Source of the DNA: Bolinopsis microptera
Lineage: Eukaryota; Ctenophora; Tentaculata; Lobata; Bolinopsidae
Assembly: GCF_026151205.1 (NCBI RefSeq)
Contig: NC_087081.1
Location: 17,603,859-17,667,858 of the forward strand
Reading direction: 5' to 3'
DNA: 64,000 bases
Below the pieces are notes generated by a model. That model saw nothing but the letters and a program-made list of their open reading frames with translations. It searched no databases and was not told the DNA's origin. Made by a program: the position numbers and the translations under genes. Shown here piece by piece: positions 12,801 to 24,800 of the stretch. Positions within the stretch are counted from its first letter, which is position 1. Each line of letters opens with the position of its first letter.

Positions 12801-15800
12801 GCTCTTTAGCACGCTTAGCCTTGATTATTTTCTCCAAACAGCGTGTCCGGTGAGGAAGGAGGTCGAGATTCTGAGGACAAGGACCCATGAGACACTTCTG
12901 ACACTCCGCATCACTGGGGAGGTGCTTTACTATCGTCAGCAGCCACTCCACTACCTGAAACAAAATGTTACTTGCTGCGACAGAACTGCAATATAATTGC
13001 AATAGAACTGCAACAGAATTGCAATAGAATTGCAATAGAACAGCAACAGAATTGCAATAAAACTGCAACAGAATTGTAATAGAACTGCGACAGATATAAA
13101 ATTATCACATTTTACTATTTTTTACATCAGCTGTCTTTTTCTTTAAAAAGGCATAAGATGTATAGAAGTGGAAGGAATTGAGAATGGGTATAGTAGGTAG
13201 GTATGTTTTTCGTTCGGTGTCACAAAGGAAAACATGCATAACCCTCCGCATACGTTATTTTAATGTATATTGTCCGCGCGCAGAGCAGTTATGGTGTCGT
13301 CGACATGGTTACCCTCCGCATACGTTTGCACGATTTGACGATTGATTGAATTACACCTCAAATGCGCGGCGCCAAGCATACAATTTGAATTCTATGGTAA
13401 TTGATTTGAATAACAAGCGATTTCCCGAATCTTATAAATGTGTTAAGTAGCTCACGCTCTTCTTTACTTGATCATTGATCATGATGCGGTACAACATACT
13501 AACTTCTCGTTTTGTTGTGAGTGCTTGATTTGTTATACGAAATGGACCATAAATGTTATTATGAGTTGCATAATTACCTACTACGGATTTCACGACTTTT
13601 ACCTTTACACAGGTGCAGGCTACGGTGTCCGGTCATTTAACTTTTTAAATTTGACTATTGACAATGGCAACCCCTCCACTTTATGTTCCGTAGCGCCCCA
13701 AGAATGGTGAATAAAGAACCATTATTTAATATTTTGACCAACATGAAACTATCGTTAATTTTAATTTCAAATTTTAAAAGGCATGGCAATCACTACGGTT
13801 GATGGAAATCTAGCGTCCGCTAACCGGCGCAATTCTTGTTATTGTTCAATTCCTGTATCTGTACCACATGTCGATGCATTAAACCATAGAATAAGACGTG
13901 AATATATAATGTGTTATAAAATAAGACGTCAACACGGTGAATATTAAAAACACTAAACCATTTTAAAAATTAATATATTATATCTCTTATATCTGCTGCA
14001 GTACTGTTGTACGCCCATATTTTTTAAACAGTTTGATATCGAGAGACTAGACTTGGCTGCACTTTCCAAACTAGGAATTTAACTAAATTTGATTAATTTC
14101 AATGCTTATTTCTTACCTCAACATGTCCGTTACGAAAGGAAGCTACTAGCGGGGTGGTGCCCCTCAAATCTTGCATTTCTATCTCTGCTCCAGACTGTAG
14201 CAGCAACTTGCAGATACTAAGGTGGCCCTGAGGTAGTATCAGCATTTAAATTTAAAGCTTGTGTTTTGTTAAGACAACAATCTACGAGGCAAGAAGTCGG
14301 TCGAGCAATCTAGCACGCTGAAATATAATATTAAATAAATATATTATTACATAATAATATATTATATTATTATATAGGAAGCTGAGCTGACCTCTTTGGA
14401 AGCCAAGAAGAAAGGAGTGTAACCCTTCTTGGTCCTGTTCTCCACATTGGCACCTTGTTCCAATAGCAAATGTGCTAGCTCCACATGACCTGCAACAATC
14501 CTCTTCAGTATTGGGGGGGGGGGGGGATAACAATCCTCTTCAGTATTGGGGGGGGGGGGGGGGGCAATCCTCTTTAGTTTGGGGGGGGGGGGGGGCAATC
14601 CTCTTTAGTATTGGGGGGGGGGGACAATCCTCTTCAGTTTCCTCCATTTTATGGCAACAGTATTGGGGGGGGGGGGGGGGGGGGTAACGTATTGATCACT
14701 TAATTAAATTTCTAACACCAGGAAGTGTCGATAAGTTGAGTTGTAACAAAAAATGTACAATAAGTTAAAGTTTCACCAACCTTTCTCAGCAGCAAGAGTA
14801 AGAGGATTCTCCCGAGAGTTAGGAAAGTTAGCGTTTACACTGCAGCCGTTATCTAGAAGCAAGGCAACCACATCAACATGGTTTTCACGACATGCCTGAA
14901 GAAAAACAAAGTGTCAAAACAAAGTGAATCCAAGGAACAATTTCCAGTAATAAATATTACGTAGAACTTCAATTAATTTGCTGCTGAAAGCTACAAAATG
15001 CTCACCTGAAAGAGAGGGGTGATTCCTGTCTTAGTTCTGCACCCAATATTAGCTCTGTACTCCAGTAGTAGCTGCGCTACAGCTGCATGTCCCTTCCAGC
15101 ACGCCATAAAGAGGGGGGATTGTCCGTAGTTGTCCGGCATTTCAACGTCTGCTCCGTTCTCCAGCAACAGTTTGGTTACCTGTAGTGTAACTAGGTAACC
15201 AGGAGTGTAACTAGGTAACCAGGAGTGTAACTAGGTAACCAGGAGTGTAACTAGGTAACCAGGAGTGTAACTACATAAGTAACCAGGAGTTAGGAGTACC
15301 TTGAAGAAGTAATGAAGAATAACCAATCTCGTAATGTTAGGAGTACCTTGAAGAAGTAATGAAGAATAACCTACCTCGTAATGGCCCTCTCTGGTAGCCT
15401 CCATCAGAGGAGTACATCCTGTTTTAGTCTGGTGATCCACGTGCGCACCTCGGGTTAGCAACAGTTCTACGATCTTGGTGTGTCCCTGAACAAATACAGG
15501 GGTAATAGGTGCCTTGTAATAAGGTGAGTTAAATATTGCAGTTGGCTTCAGTTCAAGCCCTGTTCGGTGAGCGAAAAGTTAGATTTCTCACTATTAACAA
15601 GATGTGAGTAAAGCTCGTACTATTTACAAGATGTGAGTAAAGCTCGTACTATTAACAAGATGTGAGTGAAGCTCGTACTATTCACAAGATGTGAGTGAAG
15701 CTCGTACTATTCACAAGATGTGAGTGAAGCTCGTACTATTTACAAGATGTGAGTGAAGCTCGTACTATTTACAAGATGTGAGTAAAGCTCGTACTATTTA

Positions 15801-18800
15801 CAAGATGTGAGTGAAGCTCGTACTATTAACAAGATGTGAGTAAAGCTCTTTACCTTCCAGCACGAGAGGGTGAGAGGAGTATCGTCGTTGCTACCAGAGG
15901 GCGTGTCTATCTCAGCATTATACTCCAGTAACAGGTGTGTCACCTGAAAATACTTACATTTAAAAGCGCAGCCCAACACCTTTACTCCTTCATTATATTG
16001 CTTACAGGCACAACACCTTTACTACTTCATTATATTGCTTACAGGCACAACACCTTTACTCCTTCATTATATTGCTTACAGGCACAACACCTTTACTACT
16101 CCATTATATTGCTCACAGGCACAACACCTTTACTACTTCATTATATTGCTTACAGGCACAACACCTTTACTCCTTCATTATATTGCTTACAGGCACAACA
16201 CCTTTACTACTCCATTATATTGCTCACAGGCACAACACCTTTACTACTTCATTATATTGCTCACAGGCACAACACCTTTACTACTTCATTACATTGCTCA
16301 CAGGCACAACACCTTTACTCCTTCATTATATTGCTCACAGGCACAACACCTTTACTACTTCATTATATTGCTCACAGGCACAACACCTTTACTACTTCAT
16401 TAAAAAAGACGTACCTCGTAATGTCCCTCTCGCGCGGCCAGCATGAGAGGTGTGCAGCCTGCTTTGTTGTGATGTTCTATATTACTGGTGTGTTGAAGCA
16501 GCAACTTTACCACGTCATAGTGCCCTGAGGAATGTTCTATATTACTGGTGTGTTGTAGCAGCAACTTTACCACGTCATAGTGCCCTGGGGGAATGTTCTA
16601 TATTACTGGTGTGTTGTAGCAGCAACTTTACCACGTCATAGTGCCCTGGGGGAATGTTCTATATTACTGGTGTGTTGTAGCAGCAACTTTACCACGTCAT
16701 AGTGCCCTGGGGAATGTGTGTTTTAAATAGTCCCGCTGTCCCATTAACATGAGCCATCATAACGTAAACTGAAAGTGCTGGCAGACTTTTCTAATCCTAA
16801 CCCTAAATAGAGTCCCAGACAAGTGTTCTACTAAGTTATTGTCATAAACAGTTTTACAGCGTGACATTACCTTTCCAACAGGCCAAAGTAAGAGGTATAT
16901 TATTCTCACTCCCAGATGGGACGTTAACTTTAGCACCAGACATGAGCAGCCAGTGTGCGACCTTGTAGTGACCCTCACGCGCTGCTAACATCAGTGGGGT
17001 GCAACCATCCTTCGTCCTGTACAAATTGATGTTCAATAGCTAGAACTGAGGTTCAACACATTGATATTAATAGTAGTTTTAACAAACAATATACTAGATC
17101 TGAAGGCCCCCCCCCCCCCCCCCAATATATAAGACGTGCCCCCCCCCCCCCCCCCCCCCCCAATATATAACGTGCCCCCCCCCCCCCAATATATAACCAC
17201 CACACAGTACACACCTGTGTTCAATGTCAGAATTGTAAATCAGCAGAAGCTTAACGACCTCGTGGTGTCCCTTCCAACAGGCACTTGTCATAGGGATATC
17301 GTTATTACTGCCCGATGGGGTGTTGACTTCCGCCCCGGCAACCAGCAAGCACCTGATGTTATCAATTAGTTAATTAATAGTCAGCAACAACAGAACGAGG
17401 CAGAATATGTATACATGAGTACATAAATATATATTTCAGTGTGTACAGTGACACACTTTACATGCATACATTGATTTAAGTCCTTAACATCATTTACACA
17501 AACTGTTAACAAACAGTTCCAAATATATGTATAGTGTAATAACATGGCAACATGTTCACATATCACTGAGATCATCCTAGAGTAAGTGATACTCCATGAT
17601 AAAATTCACATAACACGTGACATGTGACGTCACACCACGTGCTACTCGAATCTTGTTATCTAGTAACTAATTAAGAAGTCCGGTCACTTACTTTGCGACA
17701 TCAACATGGCCACCGAGTGCAGCGAACATTAGAGGAGTAAACCCTTCTTTAGTCCGGTGTTCAACATTTGCCCCATTAGCTAGCAACAATTTAACCACCT
17801 GAAAAACAATATATCTATTCTCGGAGCAAGGTTTGAGAATATGTTTGGTTATGAACCATCACAGTTTTTATTATGCTGCCATATTACAAAGGACTTGGCA
17901 GAATTATGTGAGATTATATTAGTTTCCTTTAATATGTTACTGCGACTCATTGAGAAAAGCTGCTATTGAAGTATTGATGACGATCGGTAGATTGCAAGTT
18001 GGACATGCAAAGCTCTTTCGTTCGTTGCTATAAATATCGAAAAAGTATGTTGGTGCGTGCGCGCGCTTTTTCTAAAAAGTCATTCCGTTGTGAACGCATT
18101 CGACTCACAGTCCAAAAAGCTATTTCGCGCGTGCGCTACAAGTATTGTTTTCTACTCCATAGCACACCTTATGTGACATCCTCCGCACAAGAACTGAATA
18201 CTGATGACACAGTCAAGGCATTACAGAGTGACGCAAATTGTTATGGTACATACAAATCAAATCAAAACTAACTTGTGAACATTTACTTCTCCATATCGCA
18301 CAATCGACGTACAAAAATCGCGCTTTGGAGATCGACAAGACAATGGATTTTTGAGAGGATAACTTACCCCTTCATGACCTTTCCAGCAAGCAAATGTTAA
18401 GGGTGAGTCTTTGTTAGACTCCGACTCAACGTTCACTTGAGATTTCTTGTCGAGGAGTAATTTTGCAACCTGTGAATAAAATGTTGTGGATATGATCTAA
18501 TATTTGATATATAAACTGATTAAATTCGTGGTGTTGGATGTATTAAGCCATAAACTTCTCTTTTTTTCATGGTAAAACTCGATAAAAGTTAACATTTTAC
18601 TAAAGCATACAAGAAATTTAATATCTTCACTAAAATTACTGATACATTGAAACGGTTTTAAATGTCTATAAAAAATTGATATTTTTATACGAAACCAATT
18701 TTATGTGAAAAGTAAAGCCAAACTACATAATCACTACATTTTTCAGCTCAATATTTGTTGAAATGTGACTACTAAGGCCAAAAACCACAAAAACGTTGAA

Positions 18801-21800
18801 AATCACTAATATCTCAATTTTCGTCTTTCACAATAGCGAATTCGCTCAATTCGTAATTACTTCTCCATTCCTTAATATTTTCGCATGAAATTTTCAGAGT
18901 CAATAAAGAATCGTACTTTGACTTCACTCTATTGATCAGATTTTAGATTAAGGCCCAATGAACAAATTTTGGGGCCAATTTCCAAACTAGTTCTGGCAGA
19001 AACATTCTTCACAATTATCAGTCATATCAGGATGTTGCAGCACAATATTTAAAATTTTGAGAATTGTGTGACATTTTTGATATCTGGACTGGTTGTAACA
19101 TACATTTAATCGATTAGCAAAGAAAATGAGTGGAAAATATAGTGGAATGCTCCTTCATAAATGTTGTAATAGACATTTAAAACCGTTTCAATGTATCGTG
19201 AACACCCTGTATATACATTAAAGCCCTACGAGAAGCTGCACACATGGAATAACTAAATAACTTCACTCAGGCTCACGAACATACCGCTTTGTGACCAGTG
19301 AGGCTAGCAAACATGAGCGCAGTGCAGCCATCTTTAGTGTGATGCTCAACATCAGCTTGGTAATCGAGCAGTAGCTTCACAATCTCTTCATTACCCAGGG
19401 TACAGGCCCAAGTTAGGGCGCTGTCGTACGTTGTATCTAAGAGGGGATGTTAGTGAGAAGTTATAACAACAAAACCTCTCCACTCAGAACATTGGTAAAA
19501 TACGCACAAAACTAATTTTAACTTAAATTTTGAACCTGCTTACCCCAAATTTCCGCACTTCACTATATCCAATTTTCCTAACCAATACTATAAGCAGATA
19601 AATGCTTACTGTACTTCCATTGTATCCTTCAACCTGGGGGGGGGGGGGGGGGGGGGGGTACACTACACCCCCCCCCCTTCAACCTCGCCCCTCAGAAGAC
19701 GAGCTTTGAGGTCTCCTAGATTCGTAATTTTCTAGATGATTTATTGCAATTTTACGGACGAAATGATTCTAGGGGGGACTCCCAACGCAATTAAGGAATA
19801 TCCAAAATATTACCAAAATGCAGGGGAGTACAAAAAATGAGATTTAAGAATGTACAAACCAGTGGGAGCGTCTATCTCTGCAGGGAGTATACCCCTGCAA
19901 AATGGTAAAGAGAAAGAATGTACAAACCAGTGGGAGCGTCTATCTCTGCAGGGAGTATACCCCTGCAAAATGGTAAAGAGAAAGAATGTACAAACCAGTG
20001 GGAGCGTCTATCTCTGCAGGGGAGTATACCCCTGCAAAATGGTAAAGAGAAAGAATGTACAAACCAGTGGGAGCGTCTATCTCTGCAGGGAGTATACCCC
20101 TGCAAAATGGTAAAGAGAAAGAATGTACAAACCAGTGGGAGCGTCTATCTCTGCAGGGAGTATACCCCTGCAAAATGGTAAAGAGAAAGAATGTACAAAC
20201 CAGTGGGAGCGTCTATCTCTGCAGGGAGTACACCCCTGCAAAATGGTAAAGAGAAAGAATGTACAAACCAGTGGGAGCGTCTATCTCTGCAGGGGAGTAT
20301 ACCCCTGCAAAATGGTAAAGAGAAAGAATGTACAAACCAGTGGGAGCGTCTATCTCTGCAGGGAGTACACCCCTGCAAAATGGTAAAGAGAAAGAATGTA
20401 CAAACCAGTGGGAGCGTCTATCTCTGCAGGGAGTACACCCCTGCAAAATGGTAAAGAGAAAGAATGTACAAACCAGTGGGAGCGTCTATCTCTGCAGGGA
20501 GTACACCCCTGCAAAATGGTAAAGAGAAAGAATGTACAAACCAGTGGGAGCGTCTATCTCTGCAGGGAGTACACCCCTGCAAAATGGTAAAGAGAAAGAA
20601 TGTACAAACCAGTGGGAGCGTCTATCTCTGCAGGGAGTACACCCCTGCAAAATGGTAAAGAGAAAGAATGTACAAACCAGTGGGAGCGTCTATCTCTGCA
20701 GGGAGTACACCCCTGCAAAATGGTAAAGAGAAAGAATGTACAAACCAGTGGGAGCGTCTATCTCTGCAGGGAGTACACCCCTGCAAAATGGTAAAGAGAA
20801 AGAATGTACAAACCAGTGGGAGCGTCTATCTCTGCAGGGAGTATACCCCTGCAAAATGGTAAAGAGAAAGAATGTACAAACCAGTGGGAGCGTCTATCTC
20901 TGCTCCGCGGTCCAGCAGCAGCTTAGCAACGGTCACGTGACCTTGACTACAAGCTTCCAACAAGGGCGTGTTCCCTGCGTATTACTATTTTAACATTATC
21001 CTTCACGGTACTAAAAGTAAACCTAAAGTATCGTGTAATAGTATTATATAGTATATAGTATATAGTATAGTATAGTATAGTATTACGGTGTACAACTCTG
21101 ATTCCCTATAATCGGATAGCTATTTAAAAATAATATGTCTTAACAGTTGACCGAATTAACTAAATTACGTTTTTCAACAAATAATTTTCACAGTTAGTTC
21201 TTATAAAAACTGAAAAACACAGGATAAGATCGTACCTGTGCTATTTCTATGATTCACACTGGCCCCACTTTCCAGCAACAGCTCCACAATATCTTGTTTT
21301 CCTTGTCGACAAGCTAGCGACAACATTTCATCAATCGACACCTGAAATATTGGAAAACCTGTTTTTTGATGATCAACGACTGGCAATAAAAAAAAAATAT
21401 ATAGTATGTACATATAATAACCTTTGTAATATAATAACCTTTGTTCAAGATTGTCATTAATGCCATGGAATTTTTCATCGAACTATATCTTTGACATCAT
21501 TGGGGGGGGGGGGGGGGGGGTCGGGTCCTCCGTTAATCACAATAGTGGTTTCCTGGATCTTCAGCATGTATTATATAGTGAAATGATCAGAGCTTGCAGT
21601 GAATGGAACTCTAGCGTCTGCCACCACGAAAAAACGGATGCAATTCTTGTTATGTTTAACCTATTTCCTATATAATATATATGCCAGGATTTAACTGTAG
21701 TGTATCAGGTGTCTACTACAGTTGTCACAAGACCTTCCTAGCTGGGGTGCTATTTTAGTTTCCACTGTGCCAAAAACAGTTTTTTCGTGAATATCTTTAA

Positions 21801-24800
21801 AAGTAAGCACTTTAGACCTTAATACTGAATACATATTATATATAATATATATATATACATTATATAAATATCCTTATTATATATCCCTATTATATATCCT
21901 GTCCAAACCCAGGATACATAACATGAAGACTTTGTTGTAACTTGTATGAAAAGCATTAATATATCCCTATTGCATTAGGTTTAGAAATTTATTCTCTGGT
22001 TAACAGATTTCAAATGTTTAATTAATTTGTAGTATGACAGTAAGGTATATAAGAAGTTATTTAATTTTGCTTGGGCTATTATATTGACTATTGAGGTTTA
22101 ATGATGATATGGAATTTGAATTTTATATAAATTTACACCATGTGGTTGGGGCATTTTGCATAGTAAATATGGTTACTACTCCTAGCTATATATCATATTA
22201 TTTGATTGGTATTCGATTTCTGATTATTTCCCTAGGAATATGATTATTATATCTCAATTTGGCTTTAGGTAGGGTGCCCCTCTAAAAGAACTGGATTCTT
22301 CCGGGAAGCATCCCGTGCACAGAGCTTGGTCTACATATATATTAAATTATTAACCATTCATTCTGTATGTGCACGAAAATTTATTTCAAAAAAAAAAAAT
22401 TATATATTATATATATATATTTTGTGAATTTTGATAATTTTGAAAATGTTTCATGATCGATAAAAATTATTTTATAAAGGAGCAACATGTCATAGCGCTA
22501 CAATTCATTATTCTATTTGACACTGACGATTGGTATTGTTTTATACATATCATGAAACGGATCGTTTGCCCGCCAATTTGATTTGTTCTGGATCGATTCC
22601 CGCCATCAGCAAAACCAACCCTGATGATTTGAGCCATACTGATGAGTCCTAATAGGACGAAACACTGTGTCTATGGATATATATATATCTATTACAGTTT
22701 TAATACTTTCAACACTACTATATAACAAATAATTTGAGAATTAATGTAAATAAATGATGCAAAGACTTACGAAGATCTAATCACAACCGCTTTCTTTTAT
22801 TGTGTAGAAGTCCAGCCAATGAAATATATTATATATATATAATGATTAGTTGTTACTTGGATTCCCAAAGAGCGCTCAACTGCAATCAAGCAGGAGGATT
22901 ATATTTCAAACAAAGGGAAACACTCAAACTGGCGTGGCGGGCAAACAATCCGTTTCATGATATTATGTAGAAAACAATACCAATCCTCAGTACCAAATAA
23001 GAATGAATTTTAGAGGTATGATATGTTGCTCCCCTATAAAATACTTTTTATCGATTTAAATTATGGTCAAGTGACAGGATATAAAACATTTTCAAAATTT
23101 AATGAGGTCTGATCGTCATCTTCTGACAGCGTTCGATATCTGTGTGAAGGTAAAATGGTGACATCCTCTGGATCAGGCAGAGGTCGAGTGTTATCGGGAT
23201 TGCAATTTATTATCGGGATTACAATTTATTATCGGAGAAAAAGACGAATTATGAAGGAGCAACCTTACATTCTACCTATTTTCAAAATTTGCAAAAACTT
23301 CAAAACATTGTTCTCGTCCAAATTTTAGAATTGTCTGTGAAGTAGGATATATATATATATAATTAATAGTTAATAATAGTTATAGGGGGGGGGGGGCATG
23401 TCTCCAATGTCTCCAATGTCTTTTTTGAAAAGATAGGGTGCAGAGACATGTCCTGGAGACATTGGAGACATTGGAGACACAGCTTTTGGAGACATTGGAG
23501 ACATTGGGGACATTGGAGACAAAGCTTTTGGAGACATTGGAGACATTGGAGACACTGGAGACGTAGATGTATGATTGGAGAAGGAGGAGGATCTAGGAGG
23601 AGGATGACCCAGGAGGAGGACTCAGGAGGAGAAGGAGGAGGATGAGGACTCAGGAAGAGGACTGAGGAGGACTGAGAAGGAGGAGGACTGAGGAGTACTG
23701 AGGAGGATGGCTGAGGAGGATGGCTGAGGAGGATGACTGAGAGGGAGGAGGAGGAGGAGGAAGAGGAAAAGGACTGAGGAGGAGGAGTAGGACTGAGGAG
23801 GAGAAGGAGGAGGACCTAGGAGGAGGACCCAGAAGGAGGACTCAGGAGGAGGAGGAGGAGAACTCAGGAAAAGGACTGAGAAGGAGGAGGACTCAGGAGT
23901 ACTGAAGAGGATGACTGAGGAGGAGGAGGAGGGGGAGAAGGACTGAGGAGGAGAAGGAGAAGGTGGAGGAACTAGGAGGAGGATGAACCAGGAGGAGGAC
24001 TCAGGAGGAAGAGGAGGAGGACTCAGGAGGAGGACTTAGGAGGAATGAGAAGGAGGAGGACTGAGGAGAACTGAGGAGGAGGAGGAGGACTGAATAGGAG
24101 GAGGGGGACTGGGGAGGACTGAGGAGGAGGACTAACGAGAAGGATGAGGAGGAGGACTGAGGACTGAGGACTGAGGAGGAAGAGGAGGAGGATGAAGAGG
24201 AGGAAGAGGACCCAGGAAGAGGAGGACTGAAGAGGACGATGAGGATGAGGACTGAGGAGGAGGAGGAGGACTGAGGAGGATGGCTGAGGAGGATGACTGA
24301 GAGGGAGGAGGAGGAGGACTGAGGAGGAGGAGGAGAAGGACTGAGGAGGAGAAGGAGGAGGACCTAGGAGGAGAAGGACCCAGGAGGAGGACTCAGGAGG
24401 AGGAGTCAGGAGAAGGCCTCAGGAAAACTGAAGAGTGAATAGGAGGAGGGGGAGGACCTAGGAGGAGGAGGACCGAGAAGGAGGACTGAGGAGGAGGAGG
24501 AGGAGGAGAACTCAGGAAGAGGACTGAGGAGGACTGAGAAGGAGGAGGACTGAGAAGGAGGAGGACTGAGGAGTACTGAAGAGGATGACTGAGGAGGAGA
24601 GGAGGAGAAGGACTGAGGAGGAGAAGGAGAAGGTGGAGGAACTAGGAGGAGGATGAACCAGGAGGAGGACTCAGGAGGAAGAGGGGGAGGACTCAGGAGG
24701 AGGACTTAGGAGGAATGAGAAGGAGGAGGACTGTGGAGAACTGAGGAGGAGGAGGAGGACTGAATAGGAGGACGAGGGGGACTGGGGAGGACTAAGGAGG

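Noticed and set aside
12289-12830. Possible CRISPR array (regular 31-bp repeats)
   Set aside because: No unique spacers, and the repeat is the exon end with its donor; the genome is eukaryotic.
19850-20993. Overlapping 64-87-codon frames repeated every 68 nt
   Set aside because: Same 68-bp array read in different frames; only the spliced minus-strand 18-nt segment matches the gene.
21451-21675. 74-codon plus-strand gene with a poly-Gly run
   Set aside because: The glycine run is a poly-G tract; no other support.
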